Source: Antrodiella citrinella (lineage: Eukaryota > Basidiomycota > Agaricomycetes > Polyporales > Steccherinaceae). From it: a stretch of DNA of 30,944 bases. Position numbers and translations under genes: made by a program. Below, piece by piece: positions 10,370 to 21,596 of the stretch. Position 1 is the stretch's first letter. Each line of letters begins with the position of its first letter. The stretch is from positions 1 through 30,944 of the forward strand of contig SGPM01000318.1 in NCBI GenBank assembly GCA_004802725.1. Reading direction: 5' to 3'. The notes below the pieces were generated by a model. It saw nothing but the letters and a program-made list of their open reading frames with translations, was not told the DNA's origin and made no database searches.

Positions 10370-13300
10370 TCAATCGTCTTCCTCAACATCACCTAACTCA
10401 AACATTCCCGCACGTTCCTTCTTTGCCTCCGCTACGGAAGCAGTCAGTTTCTTGACTACCTGTGGATACGAGTGAAGGTATCTGCATCCCTTCTTGTCGA
10501 TAGAGGCTAAACCCTCTCTAAGAAGGTCTGCGTTGATGCACGCTAGAGGATCAGCGGCGGAGACCGGGTCAAGAGGATCAATAAGACGAAGATGAAGAAG
10601 TGATCCTTCGCGGTAGTCCACATTGGCAACAAGTTTGCGACCCTCGCAGAGCTGCCTGAAGCGATCAACGGCGTCAGTGTGATGGTCGCTACTTTCATCC
10701 ACCAGCTTAACGAAACTGTCAGAGCAAAAGAGTGAGAGATAGCCACATTAGCGTTTGTGAACATGCAAACCTTAGACGCGCGTCATGCGCCTGTCCAGGC
10801 AATGCGCGGAATTTGGTATCCAGTGAGCGGATGTTCGCGAACGGAACGGTGTCTTGATTTCCGTAGTCGATGAAAGTGACCTCGGCTTCCTTCTTGATAG
10901 GCGATGCCCGTCTGACTTTTGCACGGTACCATTGTCCATCGGAGAACTTTGCAGATACCAGTTCTCCGTTTCGTGGTGTGACAGCGGCATGCTGCTGAGC
11001 AGACTTATGATGCAGCGAGAAATCACGCATAAGTTTTTCTAGGGATGCGATGCCTGGATAAACATTATGAATCAGAAACCGTTGAGCAGGGAAAGCAGAT
11101 CTATACCTTCGGTGTTGAGAATCTGAATAGAGAAGTTGAGTCCGTTGTGCGTTCGTACGTCGCTGATGATGATGTCAAGGTATTCAGGTTTGAGTGCAGC
11201 ACCGTCATCAGTCTCTGGCACTTCTGGCACTGCAGCATCTTCGTCATAATCGGACCAAATCTAGAAGCTCATTTCAGTAGAAACAGCTGTATATGAACTG
11301 AAGACTCACGTTTCGCTTGGCTGCCTTTGCTTCCGCCTTCAAAAATTACCACGGTCAGAATGCTACAGAAGGAGCACAGGGCGTATTCCGTACCTCGGCA
11401 TCATAAAGTTGCCTAGCCCACGACAGTCCCTCGGCAGAATACGAATGAACGGTCGCCAGACCTTCACGCGCCAAAGTAATCGCAGCGTTTTCCGTCTTGT
11501 TTATCAACAGTGCCCCGATGAAACCACCGGACTTGTCGACATCGTAGACCTCTATTTCAACATCTCGCTGCATGAACCTCCGCAAGGCGTAATCTGATGC
11601 CTCTTGACCATAGGGATCTGGCTTCTCCGAGGCATTGCGGGCCGTGCGTGGTGCGCGAATGCCACTGAGAACGAGGGTCAGGACCTGATTGTCTTTGGGT
11701 AATAGAATTCTGAATGGGTATGTAAGTGCCAAAAGCTTGGTTATTTGACGAAAGGGAAAGGGTACTTGAAGCGAGAGCCTGCGGCGACATAGTCAACAAC
11801 TGCTGGAAGTCTGCCTTGGCGTTTGAAGCCGTTTATGAAGGGTGTTGCACGGTGACTCGACTAGTCAAACGTCAGTTTAAATATATGTTTTAACCGTAAA
11901 GACACACACCTCTGAGATATTTAAGGCTTGCTTCGGAGCAGGTTGGTCTTTGCCTGAATGAATACCACGGAGTTCGTTCACAGCACTGGCAAAGATTGAG
12001 CATCTGATAAGAGATAAAAGATGGGCACATACGCCTGTTCAGCAGCCATAAGTTTGTCATAGTCTGGCGAACGGTCTTCGTCATCACGCTTGTGGCGTAC
12101 CACACTTGCCAAGCCTCTCTCAACAAGCTGCTCTGCGACGTTGCTGTTGTTGGATTTCAACGACGAAGGTTAAAAGATGTAACACATAAGCACGCACAGG
12201 TTTTGGGCACCAAAGCGAATGGTCGCACACTCCCTCTCTTCGAACTCGCCTTCTTTGGGCCGCACAAAGTCGATGTGAACTTTGACATGCTTGCCGATCA
12301 GGCGTTTCCGAAGGAATTCACGAGCTTCCTGCGCGTAGAAGGCTTGCTTGGGATCAGAATTCTTGGGTCCCCTCGTCGAGCTCAGTTGCAATCTCCTCTC
12401 CTTCCCGTGTTCCTTCTCTACAACGCTGATCTGGTCACCGCTCCAGACGCGAACAACGGTGGCATCGAAAGCCCTCGGACCCCCATTCACCGCCGAGCCA
12501 TTAGACTTTGGGGAAGGTGCAGAGACGTTGGTGTACAAGCACGCTCGCTTCTCCTTCGCGGCCTTTTCCGCCGCACGCAGACGTTCCATACCACCGCCCT
12601 GTGCCAACATGCCAGCATGCCAGTCTACGACACGTGCAAGGCCGGCTGCAACCAAGTGCTCCGCGACGTTGCCTGCAGGATGAAGTACGTTACCGATAAA
12701 AATTGTAGCTGGCGGTGGAGCGGGAGCGTTTGCTCCGGATTGGAAGGGTGTGGCTGTCGATGTGGGCAATGAGAGCAATTGTGCGCGCACGAATCGTTGA
12801 AGGAGTCGTGATTCGGTGAAGAATTTGCCCTAGAGAGCGGTCCGTAAATCATGTCATCAACGCAAGCACGGCATTTACCTCTTCTCCCCAAGGCTCTGAA
12901 CTTTCCCCCTGCTTGCTCGACGCACGTGCAGCGCGCACGCCCGCGAGGGTAATGTTGACGAATTGGTGCTCACCGTCCGGCATGAGCAGGCGCAGGCGTA
13001 AGGTGGAGCCATCCTTCACTTGCTCGACAATAGCTGTAGGGAGGTTTGAGCTTCGTCAATCATCATATACTTCTACACGTACCGTCGATGGATTTTCCCT
13101 TCCATTCGGAGATGAAGCCTTGCGAATCCTCGGGCATCATGTAGTGCACTTCTCGAGCCTGTACTTAGAGGAATCATTCAGATCCAACGAAATCAAGCGC
13201 GGAAAGAATACTTACCTTAGGTCCGTGAGGATTCCAGATGCCCTTCCCTGCAGCTTTTGCCTCATCCTCTAGCTCACGTCGTTTCAAATCCTCTTCAGTC

Positions 13301-13873
13301 GGGTCCCTCTTCAATTCTTTGAGTTTCCCCCAGCCATTCTTGATCACCTCAGATACCAGATCAACACCCCCCACTTCGCCACTTCCGATGTCTCTTGGTA
13401 CATCGTCGTTGGGAGGGAGAGAATGCACCGTGGTGAATGTGATGGCCTTGCCTACAGTGAGTGCACGGAGAAATTCTCTGGACTCATACGCCCAGGGCTA
13501 AACCAGAACAAAGATTATTCCGTTTTCCTCAAGTTCAGAAAATGCAAGGGAGACGTACTTCATCTTCCCGAGTGGATGTTCCCATACGAGGTGCGACAAC
13601 ATCTCCCAAGTGCAAGACACTGAATCTACTCAGCTTATATGCGGTCCACGAATTGCGAGTATGCTTACCGTTCTTTAGCAGGTTGACCTTGGACTGGTCC
13701 CCCGGTCCTCAAAACCAAAGAGTCGCCAGAGATCACAGCTGATTACTCCAGAATGATCAGGTTCCTACATTGCATAGATCGAGAGAGACACCTACATTTG
13801 ACGATCTGATAGGATTCAGTACATAGACCGCGTTCTGATCATAATTTCAAGCACTCACAGCTTTCAAAGACAT
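10370..13873 (-). CDS. SND1: Tudor staphylococcal nuclease (SND1/p100)
   Basis: Multifunctional RNA-binding protein of cytoplasm and nucleus, linked in other eukaryotes to RNA decay, stress granules, splicing and transcription coactivation. The spliced product is 902 aa from 16 exons (introns 13806-13858, 13739-13795, 13620-13668, 13498-13558, 13159-13215, 13034-13082, 12830-12878, 12144-12197, 11986-12032, 11861-11909, 11710-11765, 11337-11393, 11261-11309, 11054-11106, 10716-10770). It starts MSLKAIVKSVISGDSLVLR, the usual N-terminus. SN-like domains begin at about residues 1, 170, 344 and 513. NVAEQLVERGLASVVRHKRD and GFIGALLINKTENAAI are family signatures. The Tudor domain (about 720-775) has FSDGQWYRAKV and VTFIDYGN with the aromatic cage, and is embedded in a fifth partial SN fold. 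The first exons are only 15 and 10 nt long. It shares a 267-bp divergent promoter region with MRP17. Confidence 0.95.
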
Positions 13874-14140
13874 GGTTTTGTACGAAGAAGAACGTCTGAT
13901 TCTTGACCAAGATTCAAGCAAGAAATTGAAGAATGATGTGGCAACAGAGAATGCTCGCGACCTGCACGCGACTTAATTTTACCGATTCAGATACTATAGA
14001 GAACAATTCCCACGAGGCAATATCAATTATGTTAACACACTTATTCAAGTTATATTCTCAGTGCTTTCAGCATTCTTGCAAAGGTTCTTGACTGCATCTC
14101 CCATCTCCTTCGTTTACCTTCACGTCTCATTTCACGCAGG
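13874..14140. promoter_or_regulatory. Divergent promoter region, SND1 / MRP17
   Basis: The two start codons point away from each other across 267 bp, so both promoters must lie here or in the leaders. No clear TATA box is placed for either gene, as expected for housekeeping genes. The sequence is mixed and AT-rich in the middle. Confidence 0.55.
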
Positions 14141-14660
14141 ATGCCTTTGTATCAGATGTTATGTATCACTGCGCATTACTCGGAATATGTGAGTCGACGT
14201 GATACCCATATACACGCGACAGCTGGCTCATAAATTGTGCAGAAACCTATCAAGGACCTCGTCCGACAGACTGCTATGCACGTCATGAACAACGGCGGTG
14301 TTGTCAGGAAGATTGGGTCATGGGGAACTCAGACGCTACCACAGCGTATGCGGAGACACCAGCAATATCATCATATTGGAGAGTGCGTGCTGCTTTGTCT
14401 TTCTAACTGCTGTGTTCTCATTGCTTACTTCCAGCTACTGGACAATGGACTTTGATGCCTCACCACGATCACTACGAGAGCTGAATACTATACTGGGGAA
14501 GGACCGGCGGGTAGTGCGGTGGACAACTTTGAAGCAGGGAGAGAAAGTCGAGGATGTGTTGACCACGCGACCGAAGACGAAGTTGGAGAGCGTCCAGCAT
14601 GCCAGCATTTTGAAGAAAGATTCCAATGCAGACAGGTCGACATCGAAGGCTCCGAGATGA
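14141..14660 (+). CDS. MRP17: Mitochondrial small-subunit ribosomal protein bS6m
   Basis: Component of the mitochondrial ribosome small subunit, a homologue of bacterial S6 and yeast Mrp17. It is 137 aa from three exons (introns 14189-14242, 14383-14434). It begins MPLYQMLCITAHYSEY, the first beta strand of the S6 fold. It continues through KDLVRQTAMHVMNNGGVVRKIGSWGTQTLP (positions about 20-50; the family's helix and second strand), then HHIGDYWTMDFDASPRSL and LGKDRRVVRWTTLK. The C-terminal extension is basic. Its 3' end converges on the HAD gene, with stop codons 27 bp apart, so the two transcripts very likely overlap. Confidence 0.92.
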
Positions 14661-14687
14661 GATTAATGTTGGCTTCTTCATCGGTAT

Positions 14688-15648
14688 TTATATTGCCTTA
14701 TAATATGATTGTCGAACCCATCCTACGACGTCTTGCAAGCACGCAACTACCTGTAGTCTCACCAATTCTTCTCCATCTTCCCTCGCCTCCTCTTCCCCAG
14801 CAGGTCCAGGACGCCGAATGAGTAGACTGTGCATACCTGCCTCTCTCGCCCCAAAGTAATCACTGCGTGTAACTCACGGCTCGCATGAGTGACTTGCAAG
14901 GATGGAGTTGAACACTCACGCGTACAGATCATCTCCCACATGCAATGCGTCTCGCGGAACCACCCCTGCCAGACTGCACGCTCGACGGAATATCTCACGA
15001 GACGGTTTCTCAACCCCTTCCTCCCCACTCAGGAGCAACGGGTCAAGGAAAGCGGTCACTCCGAGGTCGGTCAAAACGTTACCTACAAATCGATATTAGG
15101 TGCTTCCGGCCGATTGCATGACTGATGACACGCACGCATCCGGGCATCCGTATTGCTCACAAGACCGGTGCGGACGTCCATAGACGTGAGTTGCTGCACT
15201 GTACGACAATGTCTGAGCTCGAACATTCACGCCAAATTGAAACGAGACCAACAGCATGTAAAAGTATCATCGTAAAGCTGGTATCCTTCCTTCGAACTAA
15301 ACCGGTGCAGCAGTCTCGGCACAATCTCGCCAAGGTGACTGTCAACAACTGAAGTGTGTTCACTAATATGCCTCGAGTCGCCGGACAAAAAGGCGTACCG
15401 TGAGGATCTGCACCTGCGCCCACTGCTGTCCGACGAACGACCTCGCCCCACCACAGCGACACCCCATCCTTATACACAGGTTTGTCCACCTGCATTTGCT
15501 TCAAAGCCACTTTGAACGCTGTCTTCAGCGCATCTGGTGCCAAGACCCCAAGGTACGGCTCAAATGTTCGTGAATACTGCACATAGATCGGCAGTCGAGG
15601 AGTTATTATCGTATGTAGGGCATCAAAAGTGACCAGACGGATAGGCAT
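14688..15648 (-). CDS. HAD-superfamily hydrolase, HDHD3-like
   Basis: Haloacid-dehalogenase-fold protein of 248 aa in five exons (introns 15349-15398, 15199-15252, 15083-15135, 14863-14919). Motif I is FDALHT at residues 8-13: the nucleophile Asp9 is present, but the position two residues later, normally the general acid/base Asp, is Leu. Motif II is LVSNTD, motif III the Lys of GVEKPSREIF, and motif IV HVGDDLYADY. The order and the FSSKEGYQLYDD stretch fit the HDHD3 group, whose members also depart from DxDxT. Whether it is a phosphatase is doubtful; it may use another substrate or act non-catalytically. The gene is divergent from UPF2 over 259 bp and convergent with MRP17. Confidence 0.88.
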
Positions 15649-15907
15649 AGAACACTAGATTCCTGTCAAAATAGGCGGGTTTGGAAGACGGTAGACCACT
15701 GCTCTGACCAGCTTGAAACTCTTGAATGATGTGCAAGTCTTCGTGATAAATACTGTAAATGTTATATTATGTAGGTTAACAGGTTAAGTTCCAGCCAGCG
15801 CCACAATCTTCCACCCTTATCACATCGAAGCGCAACGAAGTACTGAAAGTCGCGTATCTTTCTATTTTTCATGCGTTGACGTTGAAGGCATCGTATATTC
15901 AAGGACG
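15649..15907. promoter_or_regulatory. Divergent promoter region, HAD gene / UPF2
   Basis: This 259-bp region lies between opposite start codons. The AT-rich tract around 15755-15785 could serve either gene. No canonical TATA box was assigned. Confidence 0.5.
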
Positions 15908-18900
15908 ATGGATGCTGGGCAACCAGCCATCGCGAAAATGGACGACGAAGAAGCTCGGAGAATGAAGCGCGCGCGGATGAAGGAGCGCAATGTAACGGAG
16001 ACGGGAACAGGTTCGTTCTTGATAATTGGATGTCGGATTCTGAGCTGAATGTAATACGAAGGACTGGGAAAGGCATTGGACTCGTCCCTGAAGCGACATA
16101 CGGCTTTGATCAAACGCATTCGACATTCGTTGGGCACGGAGAACCACGAGCTGATCAAGAAGGACATAGAATCCTTGTCGCTGGAGAAGTACGTCGACGA
16201 AATGTCGGGGGCTGTATTGGAAGGCATTGCGAGGTGCAAGACAGAGAAGGACATTTGGAGTGCAGTTGAGGTGCGTCTCAGCTCTATTGGAATCCGCCAG
16301 GCCGCGGTGCTTACCGCACAGCAGATCATATCCTCATTGCACCGTCGGTTTCCGACCACATTCACGCCAGGGCTCGTGGCGACCCTTTTATCTGCTCTTG
16401 TGCCTCCTCCGAAAGGATCTCTTATTGGCATGGCACCTGAACAACGCGAAAAGGAAGACGCTACTCGCATCGCCCGTCAGCGCCCCATACTGCGCGTGTG
16501 CGCAGAACTGGCATTGGTTGGTATCATTCGCGACGCACCAGGACGAAGCGGAGGAGAATGGATGATTAGGGTCGTGAAAGACCTAGTGAGTGATGTCCTC
16601 GAGTGTACATGAACGCGACTGAGCGTACGACGGTCTCGCCCCAGCTCTCGAATGACCCGACACTGTCATCGTTGCCTCTGCTCTCGACGTTCCTGAAATC
16701 CTACTCTTTTCCGTATCTTGGCATCGCCCCTCCTTCAAATACGAAGCAAGTCGCTTCGAGCACCGAAGTAGGGACGCTCTCGGAAGTGACGACGAAGGAC
16801 GCGAATGGTGCGTTTCCGCCACTCTCGAAGGAAGAAGATGAGTTGGTAGAGAAGGAGATTCGCGATCGGTTCAAGAAAATGTGCGAGGGGTACTTTGACA
16901 ACGTGTCCAAGAAGCTGGTGATCGAGCACAACGTACGTGGCGCGTTCGACTCGTAGAATCATTCTTCTGAGCGGTCGTGAAACTCAGCGTCTGCAAGAGC
17001 AAGACCGTCGTAACCACGAAGCATATATACGTTCGGGAGAGATCTTCGAAGACCGACAGCAAGCGTATGAGAAGATGACGAAGGGGTACGAGAAACTGTT
17101 GGCAAGTTGCCAAACGTAGGTCTCTCTCTCGATACTGTCACTCCACATCCTCACCACGTTTCAGGCTTTCCGAGCTACTCTACCTTCCCATGCCTTCGCT
17201 CAAGACCGCATCCCAGAAGTCTGAGTCAATTCAAATTGGGTCTAATACGAATAGTTTGCTGGATGGCGACGGGGATTCGGATGATGCCATCCGAGGTGGT
17301 AAATGGGAAGATGAAGAGGAGAAGCGATTCTTCGAGAACATACCAGACCTCAAGGACTATGTCCCGAAGGGTGTCTTGGGTCTGGAAGAAGGAAAGTCTG
17401 ATACAGATGCAGCGGAGGACAAAGATGAAAGGGATCGGAAGGAAGAGAACGAGAAGAATGAGAAGGCTCGGGCAGAGGAAGAAGTGAGGAAGTTGGAGGA
17501 AGAGTTGGCGAATTTGGAGGCGGCTGAAGAGAGCAAAGAAGAGGCGAAAATCGTGGATAGAGCGGATGTGTTGTCACCTGACTCCGAGGGCAGGACTGCG
17601 GATCTTCCGCCAGAAGAAGACGACGACGAGTATGTTTCACTGCAGATGACGGTGTATTTTGATATTGACCTTGACGCCAGTGTACTAACGCCCATGGCGG
17701 GCACACCGAAGTCCTCAAGCCCCCTCCTAGTTCCGCAAGGTCCTTCTCAGCTCCTCACAGCTCTCCTTGCTCGTTTACCCGATGCGACAAATCGCGTACT
17801 GATCGACCAGGCGGCCGTCGAGTTTGCCTTCCTCAACTCCAAAGCAGCTAGGAAACGACTCGTCAAGGTACGCGCGTTCTGTCTTGTTCGGGGTAGATTT
17901 ATGTATTCAAATGTATCTTGTCAGTTCATGAGTCAGACACCCAAGAATCGCATCGATCTCCTCCCACATTATTCTCGATTGGTCGCGATCCTGGAGAGGT
18001 ATCTTCCTGATGTAGGGTCGGAGTTAGTTAGTGTGGTGAGTACATTGCTTCCATTGATAAGAACCACTCATTCAGTATGAACAGCTTGACGAAGAGTTTA
18101 GGTATCTGCAGCGCAAGAAGAACGTGGTGAAAGAGCTTGCTGAGATGCGATTGAAAGTGAGTATTGATTCTGTTCTGAGTTTGCGCTGTTACTAACATAC
18201 CACAGAACATTACATTCCTGTCGAACTTGACCAAGTTCCGCGTAGTCCCTGCACATGTGATTCTGCATATGTTCAAAGTCTGTTTGGACGACTTTTCAGT
18301 CACGAATGTCGAGAATATTGCGCTGCTACTTGAAGGCTGCGGGCGATTCCTACTCAGAAGTGAAGATACTCAGCAGCCGTTCAGCAAGATGGTTCGTAGT
18401 ACCCTAAGCACTATCTATGCGTACGGCACTAAACGACGTGCAGGTTGAACTAATGCGGAGAAAGCAAAGTATGCGTCATTTGGATCAGAGGCAGGTGTTG
18501 CTCTTGGAGAACGCCTACTACCAGGTACGCCAATTCACAACGCACCATTTCATGTAGATTGAACTCATCATTTCAAGTGCAATCCGCCGGAGCGTACGGC
18601 CAGACAGGCGAAGGAGCGTACCCCCATGGAATTGTTCATTCGTCACCTGATATGCGACGTTCTCACCAAGAAGACGATCGACAAGGTCCTCAAGCTAATT
18701 CGCAAACTGGATTGGAACGATGCTGCCGTTCAACACAATCTACAGAAGTATTTTACGAAGCCTTGGAAGGTCAAATATGGGAGCATTCCGTTATTGGCCA
18801 TGCTCACATACGACTTGCAGCGGTATTATCCCGCCTTCACGATCGGCATCGTTGACCAGGTCCTAGAAGATATTCGTCGAGGGCTGGAACAAAACGTATA

Positions 18901-20322
18901 CAGCATCAACCAACGTCGTCTAGCCTCCATCAAGTATCTGGGCGAGTTGTATATCTACCGCTTGGTCAACTCAGCCATCATCTTTGACACTTTATGGTCG
19001 ATAGTCACTTTCGGACATCGTGAGTACCATTCGTATGTTACTTTGGTCATTGCTCATGATTGTGTTTAGCGGAAGGACGCCCTCTCCCGAATCAAGCTTG
19101 CCCAATTGATATGCCCGACGACTTCTTCCGCATCCGACTAGTTTGTGTATTGCTAGACACGTGTGGCATGTGCTTTGACCGAGGTAGCCAACAGAAGCGG
19201 CTGGACAATTTCTTGACTTTCTTCCAGGTACGAAATACTAGATGTCAATTCACGATATTCTCACTGATGTCGGTCCTTAGCTGTACATTCTGTGCAAGCA
19301 GCCTCTACCAATGGATGTAGACTTTATGTTGACGGACTCCATGGAGGTGCGCAGCTGTGTTTCCTTGGGCTTTACAAGTTCTTTCTAACTTCGACCGGTA
19401 GGCTCTCCGACCCAAGCTCGTTGTGGCGAAGACGTTTGAAGAGGCCGCTATTGCAGTTGATGAGCTCTTCAACTCCGCATTGCAGAACGCAGGTTGTAAG
19501 TGTCTCAATTTCAGTCTTTGTATCCACGCTGAATCGCTTGCCCATCAGTGATCTCCGGCGACGATAGTGGAGATGATAGTGGAGACGAGGGTGAACGGCG
19601 TGAGGGGAACAATGAAGATGATGGTGATGCGGCAGCATCTGATTCCCCTGTCAGCATACAGTGTTTTCACCCCTCGTGTTCCCCGTCAACTGACCACATC
19701 TCCTTCAGATTGATGAACGGGCACCCTCTCCCGAAGCTGTTTTATTGAAGAACTCGCAGGAGAGTCTGGGGCCGACTGACGACGACGACGCTGATTTCGC
19801 GAAAGAGTTGGCCAAAATGGTGACTGAAACCTCCTCCGAAGCTCGCAAGGTTGACAAGAAGACGGCTCAGGCACTATGGGAGTCGACAGTGCCGCCACCC
19901 GGCATGCGCAAGAAACGGGTTGATGAACATGACGATGAAACAGACACCGCAGCTCTTAGTGGCGAAGACGGACAAGGTGTCATGAACTTTACCCTTTTCA
20001 CTAAACGTGGCAATAAGCAAATGGTCAGCTTGGATTTTGAATACCTGGCCGACACTGCTCTGACCTGCTTATAGACTCGCCAACTCGCCATTCCTGCAGA
20101 ATCTGCGCTGGCTGTTCAGACCAAAACCGCTCAAATGCAGGACAAGGTTGAACAGCAGCATCTGAAGAGGCTCGTTTTGAACTACGAGCAGCGGGAAGAG
20201 GCAGAAGAAATGAAAGGTTAGTTGCGAAGTTTTGTTATTAGCATGACGCCCTCCTGACCAAAATTGTAGCCTTCGATGCTCGTAATCGCGCCGGCGCTAT
20301 CAAGATTCGCTACGTTGGCTAG
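15908..20322 (+). CDS. UPF2: Nonsense-mediated decay factor Upf2/Nmd2
   Basis: Scaffold of the cytoplasmic NMD complex, bridging Upf1 and Upf3. The product is 1188 aa from 17 exons (introns 16011-16061, 16586-16644, 16933-16987, 17116-17164, 17868-17924, 18036-18084, 18157-18205, 18392-18443, 18525-18577, 19020-19069, 19228-19280, 19347-19401, 19496-19548, 19650-19708, 20024-20074, 20217-20269). The first MIF4G repeat covers about 40-260. A linker rich in Asp, Glu and Lys runs through about 375-500. The second MIF4G repeat starts near 535. The third starts near 732 and includes ELFIRHLICDVL and LGELYIYRLV. A short acidic Gly-Asp-Asp-Ser segment precedes the C-terminal Upf1-binding region (FTLFTKRGNKQ, then LVLNYEQREEAEEM). 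The length matches the family. One acceptor (18084) has an in-frame alternative nine bases upstream. Confidence 0.94.
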
Positions 20323-21050
20323 CAGACATCGTCTTCGACCATCCTTTGCAAATCTCTCGGCTTCGATACCGAAGCTCGCCTTGGGTCTCCCCTCATTTCG
20401 CCTGCAGCATTCGCCCTAGCATGTTTCTCGCGAATGCGGCGGTCCGCCGTTCGTTCTGTCTGTGTATTGGCTGGCTGGGTTGCATTGTCTTTTAGCCGCA
20501 AGCTATGGGCCCGCCTTTGCAGCTTCCTACTACATAACTCGTTATGTCGGCTTGAAGCAAGCCCTTCGGGCATTCATCAGACTGGAGCCGTTGAGCTGTC
20601 GTCGTCTGTCGCTTTCGTACTTCGTTTTTCATGTTTGTCAGTGTATGTTTTCGGGACTATGTCTGTACTCTGTTGATAGTGATACTAGTGATATATTGAT
20701 ACCTCACCGTTGTAGCTGTTTGAAGCGTGCTATGATAAGTGTCGCAATCTTGTGTGTATAGCCAATTCTCTGAAATATAGAAAAGTTGTGTCTTCTCTCG
20801 TCTTTACTTCTATTGTATGTTGTTCCTATAGAACTATCAATTATGCTGGACTACTTCGGAGAGGTCTGATCATCTACAAAGGTCGGTGTGACACTAGTGT
20901 ATCGTCAACATTTTCGTGCTCACAAGCAAATTTCGGAACTGACAACATCGAAGGAGTATTTTGCTCTCCACTCCCGACAACCCTCCTTTCCGGGCTCCGA
21001 AGCTCCTTTGGATCGTCCTCCACCTTCCTGTCGCCATGTTCTGAACCGTA
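20323..21050. other. UPF2 3' flank, no supported gene
   Basis: About 730 bp. The first part is the 3' untranslated region of UPF2. A long plus-strand open frame covers the right part but is low in motif content and overlaps the minus-strand candidate at 21051. Nothing in it is recognisable. Confidence 0.5.
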
Positions 21051-21504
21051 CTATGAACCTTTCACGTTGGTCGAACGTAGCTTGGACTGGGTATTGTCCA
21101 CTGCTGCCATATGCATTCGTAGACGGATATTCGCAGCTGCGTCAGATGTTTCGACATCGAACGTAGAAAGATCGACGATACGGGCACCGATGACTATCAG
21201 GTCATTTAGGGTGTTTAGGGTGATATCAAGCATAGAATGCTCCTCGGACTCTCCAAGCCTCCAAGGGCATAGATGGCCTCAAGCAAACAGGTGAAAGAGG
21301 AGGGGACAGAAAACCGCGGTTGACTCGGACAGTCAAGCAAAGCGGAAGGTCTGTCAACAGAGACGAGAAAGGATCCGTAGAGCGATGAAGACGTTCCTGA
21401 GCCTGCCGTACTTGTCGACGGGATATGGATTGGATGGATGCGGAGGGTCCGGATGCAGGGAGTTCTCTGGGGACGGTACAATAGCTCACAGCCAACCTTT
21501 CCAC
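21051..21504 (-). CDS. Candidate small gene, unknown function
   Basis: Two minus-strand frames read like protein. Upstream (about 21504-21370) is a basic helical stretch, SISRRQVRQAQERLHRS. Downstream (21233-21051) is LDITLNTLNDLIVIGARIVD, continuing to the stop codon after NVKGS. A 47-bp GT-AG intron, from a GTCAAC donor to a TTGAG acceptor near 21300, would put both in one frame, but the 5' end and first exon could not be fixed. No family is recognised. It lies just downstream of, and in the same orientation as, the F-box gene. It could instead be a decayed exon or chance open frames. Confidence 0.28.
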
Positions 21505-21596
21505 ACAACTGGCGGCATGACGCTGTCAAAACTGTCATGATGACGTACAAGCACAGGTTTTCACATTGGCTACTCACCTCCATGCACGTAACCAAA

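Noticed and set aside
12092..12772. 226-codon plus-strand open frame
   Set aside because: Mirror of the long SND1 exon 8 and its neighbours; crosses SND1 introns without any splice signal of its own.
20752..21294. 180-codon plus-strand open frame after UPF2
   Set aside because: Ser-rich low-information translation without motif; overlaps the more protein-like minus-strand frame.
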